The notes under the pieces are model-generated. The model saw nothing but the letters and a program-made list of their open reading frames with translations. It ran no database searches and was not told the DNA's origin. The position numbers were made by a program, and so were the translations under genes. From CAKSUT01 sp045542335 (GTDB taxonomy: Bacteria > Bacillota > Clostridia > Oscillospirales > CAG-382), in the NCBI GenBank assembly GCA_045542335.1, contig JAZQKV010000044.1, positions 1-45,581 of the forward strand: a stretch of DNA of 45,581 nucleotides, given 5' to 3'. This document shows, one piece after another, positions 8,825-15,339 of this stretch (positions are counted from its first letter, which is position 1; each line of letters opens with the position of its first letter).

Positions 8825-9181
8825 TTACTTATTATTTCCTTTAGTAGTGTTAATTGAAGAAACTAACATTCTGCGAATTTGACCACATTCATTTAACAGC
8901 ACTTTAAACTCCTCATCACTCAAAAAACCGGTTCGCCTAAGAATTTCCAGCCAATACTCCGATTCATAGCACTCCTTCAATGCAATTTGCATTTTTGAGA
9001 TGAAATCCGCTGTCCCATGTGCATACTTCGATTCATGAATATTTGCACCAATTGATGTTCCGGAGCGCATTAGTTGCTTTGTCATAACATCTTCCCATTG
9101 TTGCCTCTTGATTCTTCTACAAACGTTGACAATCTCAACTGCAAAATCTTTTGCTTTTTCAAGCATAACACTATCTGCCAC
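8825..9181 (-). CDS. Four-helix-bundle protein, S23/23S rRNA IVP family
   Basis: This 118-aa protein matches the S23 family (bacterial 23S rRNA intervening-sequence proteins). It has the conserved SGTSIGANIHESKYA centre and DFISKMQIALKECYESEYWL, then a C-terminal helix. Members are small, basic, all-helical and usually pentameric; the same fold is used by Avd of diversity-generating retroelements. Their activity is generally unknown. The GTG start (9181) has GGGAG 7 nt upstream. The gene lies between two 84-bp direct repeats and next to a 7-copy tandem array built from the same linker word, which suggests the gene and repeats belong together. No reverse transcriptase or rRNA is nearby. Confidence 0.9.
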   Translation of the reverse strand: MADSVMLEKAKDFAVEIVNVCRRIKRQQWEDVMTKQLMRSGTSIGANIHESKYAHGTADFISKMQIALKECYESEYWLEILRRTGFLSDEEFKVLLNECGQIRRMLVSSINTTKGNNK

Positions 9182-9200
9182 GTCACCACTCCCTTTTTAC

Positions 9201-9284
9201 CTGAATTTTGCACTGCGTGCAAAGCTAAATTGTGTCGCTTTGCTCCACAGCTAAATTATTTCGCTCCGCTCTATAGCTAAATTG
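9201..9284. repeat. Right 84-bp direct repeat flanking the S23-type gene
   Basis: Same orientation as 8671-8754, with 3 differences in 84 positions, and the two copies lie 530 bp apart. It carries the same hairpin units separated by GCTAAATT. A degenerate further unit runs to about 9300. Confidence 0.9.
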
Positions 9285-9340
9285 TTTCGATGCGCTTAAA
9301 AGAAAAAACAATCATGCAAATCATATTTATCTCGCCACAG

Positions 9341-9484
9341 GTCAATTTAGCTGACCGTAGGTCAATTTAGCTGACCGTAGGTCAATTTAGCTGACCGTAG
9401 GTCAATTTAGCTGACCATGGGTCAATTTAGCTGACCATGGGTCAATTTAGCTGACCGTAGGTCAATTTAGCTGACCGTAGGTCA
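9341..9484. repeat. Tandem array, seven 20-bp units plus 4 bp
   Basis: The unit is GTCAATTTAGCTGACCGTAG. Five copies are identical; copies 4 and 5 (9401-9440) end in ATGG. Each junction forms a TGACC/GGTCA hairpin with a GTA or ATG loop, separated by AATTTAGC. That linker is the reverse complement of the GCTAAATT linker in the flanking arms. There are no unique spacers, so this is not CRISPR. Confidence 0.95.
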
Positions 9485-9494
9485 CGCTTACAAA

Positions 9495-9520
9495 GTTCAT
9501 TATATCATATAATAATGAAC
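9495..9520. repeat. Inverted repeat GTTCATTAT/ATAATGAAC
   Basis: Perfect 9-bp arms (9495-9503, 9512-9520) around an 8-nt AT-rich loop, just after the tandem array and about 110 bp before the fucosidase promoter. It could be an operator or the end of the repeat element. Confidence 0.5.
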
Positions 9521-9629
9521 ACAACAAGCACAATTTGCAACTATGTAAAAACCAAAATTATTATTTTCATTGCAACCAAACGCCCACAAAACAGGTTAAT
9601 TTTTCTCAACTTTCGGTTAGTTTTTTCCC

Positions 9630-9658
9630 TTGAAAACCAATTGAAAGGATAGTATAAT
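9630..9658 (+). promoter_or_regulatory. Promoter of the fucosidase gene
   Basis: TTGAAA (9630-9635), 17 bp, TATAAT (9653-9658). The start of transcription would fall at about 9665, inside the inverted repeat 9664-9688. Confidence 0.75.
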
Positions 9659-9663
9659 GTAAA

Positions 9664-9688
9664 TGTAAAAACACTAGTATTTTTTACA
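9664..9688. promoter_or_regulatory. Candidate operator overlapping the fucosidase transcription start
   Basis: Perfect inverted repeat TGTAAAAA (9664-9671) and TTTTTACA (9681-9688) around CACTAGTAT. It sits at +1, between the -10 box and the ribosome site, a classic place for repressor binding. The regulator is unknown. Confidence 0.5.
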
Positions 9689-9703
9689 AGGAGGAAACAT
9701 ACA

Positions 9704-11038
9704 ATGTCAAGCTATGTAACAAAGAAAACCCCCGGCGACACCTCATGGTTTGTACACGACAGATTCGGAATGTTCATTCATTGGGGACTTTATTCAATGC
9801 CTGCACGCCATGAATGGATTAAAAAATTTGAACACATTTCCGAGGAAAAGTATCAGAAATACTTTGAGCATTTCAATCCCGACCTTTACGATGCAAAGGA
9901 ATGGGCTCGTCAGGCAAAGGCGGCAGGCATGAAATATGCCGTGTTCACCGTGAAGCACCACGAAGGCTTTTGTATGTGGGACACACAGTATACAGACTAC
10001 AAATGCACCAACACTCCCGCAGGCAGAGATCTTGTGCGTGAATACGTTGACGCATTTCGTGCCGAGGGCATCCGCATCGGTTTCTACTATTCCCTCATCG
10101 ACTGGCATCACCCCGATTTCACCATTGATATAAACCACCCCAGAAACAATGAAGAAAATGTCGGCGAGCTCAATCAGGGCAGAGATATGAAGAAGTATGC
10201 CGAGTATATGAGAAATCAGGTTAAAGAGCTTCTTACAAATTACGGCAAAATTGACATTCTCTGGTTTGATTTCTCCTATAAGCCTGCGCCGGGTCACGAC
10301 ACCCCCGACCTTAACGATCCCCTTTCAATCGGCAAAGGCAAGGACGATTGGGAGGCTGAAAAGCTTATTGCAACCGCCCGTGAAATCAATCCGGACATTA
10401 TCATCGACAACCGCACGCAGATTGAACAGGATATCCGCACACCCGAACAGTATCAGCCAACAGAATGGGTAAAGGATGCGCAAACAGGAGAGCTTTGTGT
10501 TTGGGAAGCTTGTCAGACCTTCTCCGGCTCATGGGGATACCACAGAGATGAAACAACCTGGAAGTCCCCCGAAATGCTCATCAAGATGCTTGTACAGACA
10601 GTTTCCCTCGGCGGAAATCTGCTTATGAATGTTGGTCCCACCTCAAGAGGCTATCTTGATTACAGAGCTGAGGCGGCACTCAAAGTTTATGCCGACTGGA
10701 TGAAATACAACAGCCGTTCCATTTATGGATGCACCATGGCAGAGCCCGAATTCAAAGCTCCAAACGGATGCAGATTCACCCAGAGCGAAGACGGCAAGCG
10801 TCTTTATATTCACCTTGTTTCTTATCCCTTTGCATATCTTGAGCTTCCCGGTCTTGCAGGAAAAATCGAATATATGCAGTTTCTTCACGACGGCAGCGAG
10901 CTTCTCTTCAACGAGAACAAAATGGTCCACATCGCCGCCACCGACAGAGCAAGTGACGATTCGGGCACTGTATTTGTAAAGCTTCCTCACATAAAGCCCA
11001 ATGTGATTGTTCCCGTTATCGAGGTATTTCTTAAATAA
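9704..11038 (+). CDS. GH29 family alpha-L-fucosidase
   Basis: This 444-aa enzyme is predicted to hydrolyse terminal alpha-L-fucose by a retaining mechanism. The N-terminal catalytic barrel has the family blocks FGMFIHWGLYSMPARHEW (21-38), the HHEGF substrate motif (85-89) and GKIDILWFDF (181-190), in which D189 is the expected nucleophile. A C-terminal beta-sandwich follows (about 345-444). No signal peptide is visible, so it likely acts on imported fucosides such as milk, mucin or plant oligosaccharide fragments. It has its own consensus promoter with an inverted-repeat operator candidate, and an AAGGAGGAAA site. A terminator-like repeat follows at 11064. Confidence 0.93.
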   Translation: MSSYVTKKTPGDTSWFVHDRFGMFIHWGLYSMPARHEWIKKFEHISEEKYQKYFEHFNPDLYDAKEWARQAKAAGMKYAVFTVKHHEGFCMWDTQYTDYKCTNTPAGRDLVREYVDAFRAEGIRIGFYYSLIDWHHPDFTIDINHPRNNEENVGELNQGRDMKKYAEYMRNQVKELLTNYGKIDILWFDFSYKPAPGHDTPDLNDPLSIGKGKDDWEAEKLIATAREINPDIIIDNRTQIEQDIRTPEQYQPTEWVKDAQTGELCVWEACQTFSGSWGYHRDETTWKSPEMLIKMLVQTVSLGGNLLMNVGPTSRGYLDYRAEAALKVYADWMKYNSRSIYGCTMAEPEFKAPNGCRFTQSEDGKRLYIHLVSYPFAYLELPGLAGKIEYMQFLHDGSELLFNENKMVHIAATDRASDDSGTVFVKLPHIKPNVIVPVIEVFLK

Positions 11039-11063
11039 AAACACCGTAGCACTCAACAGCAGG

Positions 11064-11110
11064 CGCCCCGACGTCGATTATAACGTCGGGGCATTGTGTT
11101 TTATTCTTTG
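11064..11110. terminator. 47-bp terminator-like repeat, copy A
   Basis: Perfect 10-bp stem GCCCCGACGT/ACGTCGGGGC (11065-11074/11083-11092) followed by TTGTGTTTTATT. It ends the fucosidase transcript. It is repeated at 11741-11787 with 3 mismatches in 47. Its right end includes the last codons of the CopG gene. Confidence 0.8.
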
Positions 11111-11283
11111 CTATTATCAAAAATAATTTTGCCGTTTATCGCCTCAAATTCGGCAATGCGCTTTTTTATGAGCTGCTCAATCTCTTTGTTCTTACTGCGC
11201 CCCTCATAGTCGGCAATATATTCAAGCTTATCAAGCAAATGCTGTGGAATACGAAGCGTGTATCTTGGAAGATTATCTTTCAT
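11101..11283 (-). CDS. Ribbon-helix-helix (CopG/Arc-type) DNA-binding protein
   Basis: A 60-aa protein with the RHH layout: a beta strand (RYTLRIPQ, 6-13) and two helices (LLDKLEYIADYEGRS, then NKEIEQLIKKRIAEFEA). Such proteins bind palindromic operators as dimers and are often autorepressors or antitoxins. An AGAGGTGA site precedes the ATG at 11283. It is divergent from the SLOG-family gene at 11392, and the shared intergenic space holds a 41-bp near-palindrome overlapping both promoters, its likely target. No toxin is adjacent on the same strand. Confidence 0.8.
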   Translation of the reverse strand: MKDNLPRYTLRIPQHLLDKLEYIADYEGRSKNKEIEQLIKKRIAEFEAINGKIIFDNSKE

Positions 11284-11307
11284 TTTGACTCACCTCTGAC
11301 GAAGTTC

Positions 11308-11348
11308 TTGACAAAATTATACCATTGGAGTATAATAGAATTTGTCAA
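11308..11348. promoter_or_regulatory. Divergent promoters inside a palindromic operator
   Basis: On the + strand TTGACA (11308-11313), 17 bp, TATAAT (11331-11336) is a perfect promoter for the SLOG gene. On the minus strand an extended -10 (TGGTATAAT, ending 11316) serves the RHH gene. The region is a near-palindrome: TTGACAAA (11308-11315) with TTTGTCAA (11341-11348), and ATTATAC (11316-11322) with GTATAAT (11330-11336). Confidence 0.75.
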
Positions 11349-11391
11349 ATGACGAATTTTTGACGCATAATAAATTTTTGAGGTGATGATT

Positions 11392-11736
11392 ATGAAAATT
11401 GCCATTATCGGCTCACGAGGTATAAACTCACTAAATCTCAGTGAATTTATACCCGAAAATGTAACAGAAATAGTATCCGGCGGTGCGAAAGGTGTTGACA
11501 CTTTAGCCAAGCATTACGCCCTGTGTCATGACATTAAGCTTACTGAAATCTTACCCGATTATAAGAAATTCGGCAAAAGTGCTCCTTTAAAGCGAAATAT
11601 AGTTATAGCCGACCGTGCAGATGTTGTTTTTGCATTTTGGGATGGAAGCTCAAAAGGAACACTATTTGTAATTGACTATTGCAAAAAGAAAAACATTAAA
11701 TGTGTAGTTACAATCATAAAGGAAAAAAACGTATAG
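11392..11736 (+). CDS. SLOG-family (YspA/DUF2493-like) nucleotide-binding protein
   Basis: The 114-aa protein has a Rossmann-like SLOG core: MKIAIIGSRGIN at the start, VSGGAKGVDTLAKHYA (about 29-44), and DVVFAFWDGSSKGTLFVIDYCKK near the C-terminus. The GSRG and SGGAKGVD motifs are shared with DprA-like and YspA-like proteins that bind nucleotides or ADP-ribose-type ligands. Some SLOG proteins act in phage defence or conflict systems; the role here is unknown. The ATG at 11392 is preferred over GTG/ATG at 11383/11386 because GAGGTGA sits 5 nt upstream. Confidence 0.75.
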   Translation: MKIAIIGSRGINSLNLSEFIPENVTEIVSGGAKGVDTLAKHYALCHDIKLTEILPDYKKFGKSAPLKRNIVIADRADVVFAFWDGSSKGTLFVIDYCKKKNIKCVVTIIKEKNV

Positions 11737-11740
11737 CAAA

Positions 11741-11787
11741 CGCCCCTACGTTGATTATAACGTCGGGGCATTGTGTTTTATTCCTTG
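11741..11787. terminator. 47-bp terminator-like repeat, copy B
   Basis: Second copy of 11064-11110 with 3 mismatches, two of which fall in the left arm of the stem and its loop. The right arm (ACGTCGGGGC) is intact. It follows the SLOG gene directly, so the RHH/SLOG pair lies between two direct copies. Confidence 0.75.
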
Positions 11788-11962
11788 TATTGTCAGCCTT
11801 TTATCGCCCATATCCTGCCAACCGAATCTGTACGTTTTCCCGTTTCTTGTTCTCCATAATGTTTACTAATTTCCGTGGATTTTTTTAAAGATTGTACTTG
11901 CTTTTCATCGCCCGATGTGTCACAATAGAGAAAACAAAAACGATCCGAAAGGAACAACTGCC

Positions 11963-12772
11963 ATGCTTTTAAGAGACAGATTCTGGCTTTGGGGACACCC
12001 CGAAGGACGTTACAATCAGAATGCCGACAATTACGGCTGCCCTGACATTTCAAGAATGACTCCCATGGAGGGTTGCCTTTATCTCGGTGTGCGAAACACA
12101 TTTATGGTTCCTGTTGGAATTGATGTCAACAGACGTCAGTACAACAAATCCTTCAAAACACTTCGTCAGGTGGGTTGGGAGTGCTTTGAAGCAGGAAAGA
12201 ATCCCGAGCTTATTGAGGAAGTTATCAGAGAGGCAAAGGAGTTCCCCAATATCGGTTGTGCGGTTATAGATGACTTCAAATGTACCGACAAAAACGGCGT
12301 TTTAAAATACAAGAGCGTTCCTCTTTCAAACCTTGAAAAGGTAAACGACCGTCTCCACAACAACGGCATCCGCAGACTTGACTCGTGGATGGTGCTGTAC
12401 TGTCACCAATTCGGAGAAAATCCGCAAGAGGACGAAGAATTTCAGCCATATATGGATGAATTTGACGGCGTTATAATGTGGAACTGGCGTGAGAGTGAAT
12501 ACAAAGCCATTCCCGAAAAATGGGAGCTTTTCAAAAAGCTGACACCCAAAACACGCCGTATGAACGGCTGTTACCTCTACAATTTCGGCGAAAAAAAGCA
12601 AGCTACCGGCGAAATTGTGAAATGGCAGCTTGACTTTTATCGTGAACTTTTGTATAAAGGCGAAACCGAGGGCGTTGTCCTCCACACCAACACAATGGCA
12701 GACCTTGATTATGAGGCATATGACGTTGCGTGCAAGTGGATGGACGAGCACGGCGACGAAGAGATAGAATAA
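11963..12772 (+). CDS. Conserved-looking protein of unknown function
   Basis: I do not recognise this 269-aa protein. It starts MLLRDRFWLWGHPEGRYN, with AAAGGA 9 nt upstream. The frame could extend to 11915 but without a ribosome site there. It is rich in aromatic residues, has no signal peptide or membrane segment, and shows alternating strand/helix segments (for example CAVIDDF, RRLDSWMVLYCHQF, FDGVIMWNWRE, EGVVLHTNTMADLDYEA). These resemble the strand ends of a TIM barrel such as a glycoside hydrolase or DUF-type sugar protein. It lies between a fucosidase and a sialidase, which suggests a role in glycan processing, but that is inference from context only. Confidence 0.65.
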   Translation: MLLRDRFWLWGHPEGRYNQNADNYGCPDISRMTPMEGCLYLGVRNTFMVPVGIDVNRRQYNKSFKTLRQVGWECFEAGKNPELIEEVIREAKEFPNIGCAVIDDFKCTDKNGVLKYKSVPLSNLEKVNDRLHNNGIRRLDSWMVLYCHQFGENPQEDEEFQPYMDEFDGVIMWNWRESEYKAIPEKWELFKKLTPKTRRMNGCYLYNFGEKKQATGEIVKWQLDFYRELLYKGETEGVVLHTNTMADLDYEAYDVACKWMDEHGDEEIE

Positions 12773-12794
12773 GGCGTATTTTACCAATTTGCGA

Positions 12795-13846
12795 TCACGG
12801 CAGAATAACATCCTCAAGCCTAAAATTGCATCCCTTTATCTGTGCCTTTGGAGCGTCGTCGAGCATATAGTTGACGACATAAAAGCTTCCGTCGTCAAGC
12901 CTTACCCACCCCGAATAACCCGTGTCGGATTTGCTGTTTCTGTCAAAGAAAAGCGGGAAGATACGGACATTTTGTCCGTTTCTCTCTGTGGCAAGGGCAG
13001 AATCCACATCCGCAAATGCGGCGAAAAGGTTTTGTGTCCAGCATCCGAGCCACCCTTTTCCGCCCTGCATATAACGATATGTTATCATGAGATGCCTGGC
13101 ATCATAGAATCCCGCAACGGGTCTGTGGCAGGCATCTATATTTGTGTCGTAAATGCCATGCCATGTTGTGCCGTAATCGTGGGAAATACACTTTTTACAA
13201 CAAATTCCAATAAAGCTGTTTTCACGCATAAAGGCTACAAGTGTGCCGGGATGATCAGGTATCTCGACAATACTCACCTCGCAAAGACTGAGTGCAGGGT
13301 CAGAGGCAACAAGAGTTTCATTCCACGTCTTTCCACCGTCATCGCTGAAATACGCAAACTGCTCAAGCTTTTTGCTGTGCAGATTCGGGCGGTGTGTGCC
13401 GAAAATGTGTCTGCCGTTTGACAGCACCTGATACTTGTCGGGTACAATACCGACTATATCAAGAATCTGCGGCTCGCTCCATATCTCTCCGCAGTCATCG
13501 GAACGCCAGATATATATTTTTGTTTCCCGTCCGTCATCCCATTCTCCGCCCTTGATACAATCGCATATAACAACCATTGTACCGTCGGGAAGCGTTGAAA
13601 TGCGTGGACAATTCATTCTGAAGCCGTAAAGTCTGCACAAATCGGCATCGGAAAAAGCTTTCTTCTTATCCCATGTTTTCCACCGTCACGGCTTTTGGTC
13701 ATAGCAAGATGAACATTGTCTCCCCTGTCATCGTGGGATTTACACTCAAGAAAAACGCAAACAAGCTCTCCTTTCGGACTCATCGCCACATCGGGAAATG
13801 CTTCGTAAACATCATCATCTCTTGAAACTGTATAATCTGTTTTCAT
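12795..13846 (-). pseudogene. Asp-box sialidase-like gene with a single-base frameshift
   Basis: Two overlapping minus-strand frames, 13846-13613 and 13640-12795, together encode one exo-alpha-sialidase/BNR-repeat protein of about 350 aa. Four Asp boxes (S-x-D-x-G-x-T-W type) are visible: SRDGGK, cut by the shift, then SDDCGEIW, SDDGGKTW and SHDYGTTW. At the T4 run 13676-13679 (AAAA on the coding strand) one base is missing. With five A's the first box would read SRDGGKTWDKKKAFSDADL and join the second frame exactly. The start (13846) has AAGGGG 8 nt upstream and a good promoter. It may be a real recent mutation, phase variation or an assembly error. No signal peptide is seen. The substrate cannot be told. 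Confidence 0.82.
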
Positions 13847-13891
13847 GTTTTTAACCCCTTATATGTATGGTAGAATTCCTTCTTATATAGA

Positions 13892-13920
13892 ATTATATCA
13901 CACCAAAGCTTATTTTGCAA
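13892..13920 (-). promoter_or_regulatory. Promoter of the frameshifted sialidase gene
   Basis: Minus-strand TTGCAA (13920-13915), 17 bp, TATAAT (13897-13892), about 45 nt before the start codon. Confidence 0.6.
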
Positions 13921-13992
13921 TATCCTTTCCCGACAACAATGCCACAAAGTGTCATATGGGGAAATATCCTCATCGGCTCGTCTGCGCAACTG

Positions 13993-14787
13993 TCAGGCAT
14001 CCAAGTCAACCATTTCTGCAAGCTTCCTTGCCACCTTTGCGGCTTTTTCAAGATATAATTCCGGAGCAAGGTCATTATACATTTCACTTTTTGAAGCTGC
14101 GACCTCAAGCATAAGTGTCCCAGCAAAGCCGGACTCTCTGATTTGCCGTGCCACACGTTCAAAGTCAACACAGCCATCAAAGGGAAGCCTGTGGCAATCA
14201 TCGTTGTAGATGCCCGTATTGTCATGGATATGTGTGCAAATAAGTCGGTCACCAAAAATTGGCATATACTGTCTGCCGGGGGTAAAACAGGCTTCATGAC
14301 CGCAGTCCCAGCAAAAGCCAACACCGCTTTCTTTGCCGAATGTCTCAAATGCCCATGCGATATTTGCAAGCTTCCTCTGATTCTCAAAGGCAATTCTCAC
14401 TGACTTTTTCATGGAATACTCCACAAGCTTTTCAAAATTTGCACGACCAAAGTCCGTCACGGGAGGCGCATTTTCTCCTGAGGACAGATGCACCACGCAA
14501 ATGGGCACATTTGCCGCCGCACAGCAATCAACCGCACCGAAAAGCTTGTCCACAATGACCTTTGATCCATCGCACTCACGCCACATATCATTGATGCCGT
14601 CAAAGGGTGCGTGGATTGTTTCGTAGTCAACGCCATGCTTTGCAAAAAGCTCCGCAAGCATGACGTGCCGTTCCGGATTGTATGTCCCCGTAAATACGGC
14701 ATTAAATCCTGCTTTTGCAGAGGCTTTTATCCAAGCCTCGTGGGAAAGTCCCTTAGAGGCATGAAGATTTATTCCGAGTTTTCGCAT
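13993..14787 (-). CDS. Sugar phosphate isomerase/epimerase-like TIM-barrel protein
   Basis: This 264-aa protein belongs to the xylose-isomerase-like/AP endonuclease-2 TIM-barrel family. Metal-site positions are visible as AFENQRK (Glu), CWDCGHE (Asp, His), THIHDN (His) and LMLEV (Glu). It probably isomerises or epimerises a ketose or inositol derivative; the substrate is unknown. The start at 14787 (MRKLGINLHASKGLS) is chosen because CAGGAGAA lies 8 nt upstream. The longer frame to 14946 would run into the tRNA-Tyr gene. It lies upstream of the sialidase-like gene on the same strand but with 146 bp and a separate promoter between them. Confidence 0.85.
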   Translation of the reverse strand: MRKLGINLHASKGLSHEAWIKASAKAGFNAVFTGTYNPERHVMLAELFAKHGVDYETIHAPFDGINDMWRECDGSKVIVDKLFGAVDCCAAANVPICVVHLSSGENAPPVTDFGRANFEKLVEYSMKKSVRIAFENQRKLANIAWAFETFGKESGVGFCWDCGHEACFTPGRQYMPIFGDRLICTHIHDNTGIYNDDCHRLPFDGCVDFERVARQIRESGFAGTLMLEVAASKSEMYNDLAPELYLEKAAKVARKLAEMVDLDA

Positions 14788-14867
14788 TTTGATTCTCCTG
14801 AATTTTATGGTAATTCCTTTGTAAATTGCACATCTTACGGCTGCGTTGTGGCAAAGGCAAACATCAT

Positions 14868-14899
14868 TAAAAAAATCCAACCTTGTAACAAGATTGGAT
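14868..14899 (-). terminator. Terminator after the tRNA pair
   Basis: An 11-bp stem (14875-14885/14889-14899, one G-U in RNA) with a TTA loop, followed on the minus strand by T7. Confidence 0.85.
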
Positions 14900-14904
14900 C
14901 TTTT

Positions 14905-14989
14905 TGGTGGGAGCGGGTGGATTCGGACCACCGAAGTCAGTGACAACAGATTTACAGTCTGCCCCCTTTGGCCGCTCGGGAACGCTCCC
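14905..14989 (-). tRNA. tRNA-Tyr (GTA)
   Basis: An 85-nt class II tRNA with a long variable arm. The acceptor stem GGGAGCG pairs with CGCTCCC, CCA is encoded (14907-14905), and the anticodon loop is CTGTAAATC with anticodon GTA. The T arm is GGTGGTCCGAATCCACC. Confidence 0.97.
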
Positions 14990-14992
14990 GTA

Positions 14993-15067
14993 TGGAGCTG
15001 GTGATCGGAGTCGAACCAACAACCTGCTGATTACAAATCAGCTGCTCTGCCATTGAGCCACACCAGC
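14993..15067 (-). tRNA. tRNA-Thr (TGT)
   Basis: A 75-nt cloverleaf with acceptor GCTGGTG/CACCAGC, encoded CCA, and anticodon TGT in the loop of CTGAT-TTGTAAT-CAG. It lies 3 nt upstream of tRNA-Tyr in the same transcript. Confidence 0.97.
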
Positions 15068-15121
15068 ATCATTTTTCTTCGTCAAGCAAAGAGGTTTTCG
15101 CTCTCTCGCTCAACGTGATAG

Positions 15122-15150
15122 ATTATACCACAAACAAAGACGTTTGTCAA
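15122..15150 (-). promoter_or_regulatory. Promoter of the tRNA-Thr/tRNA-Tyr transcript
   Basis: Perfect consensus on the minus strand: TTGACA (15150-15145), 17 bp, TATAAT (15127-15122). Confidence 0.9.
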
Positions 15151-15289
15151 GAGTTTTTTTTGATTTTTTTGAGATTTGACATTTACAACATTATTTCCTC
15201 GAAAAATCGAAGTTCAATATGCTATTATGCACAAAAATCAACACATTTTGTGTTCAATTCAAACGTTTCATATACATTGCAAAGCGCAC

Positions 15290-15327
15290 AAAAAAACCAA
15301 AGACCCGGCATTATTTGCAAGGTCTTT
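15290..15327 (-). terminator. Terminator of sigK
   Basis: AAAGACC/GGTCTTT arms (15321-15327 and 15299-15305 on the map) with inner GC/GC pairing, followed on the minus strand by GG and T7. Confidence 0.75.
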
Positions 15328-15339
15328 TGATGTGAATAT

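Noticed and set aside
8825..9181. Diversity-generating retroelement (Avd-like protein)
   Set aside because: No reverse transcriptase, template or variable repeat is visible nearby; the protein fits the S23 family better.
9341..9484. CRISPR array
   Set aside because: The 20-bp units are contiguous, with no unique spacers and no cas genes. It is a simple tandem repeat with hairpins.
14788..14946. N-terminal 53-residue extension of the sugar isomerase
   Set aside because: It overlaps the tRNA terminator and the tRNA-Tyr gene, and a good ribosome site fits the shorter start.
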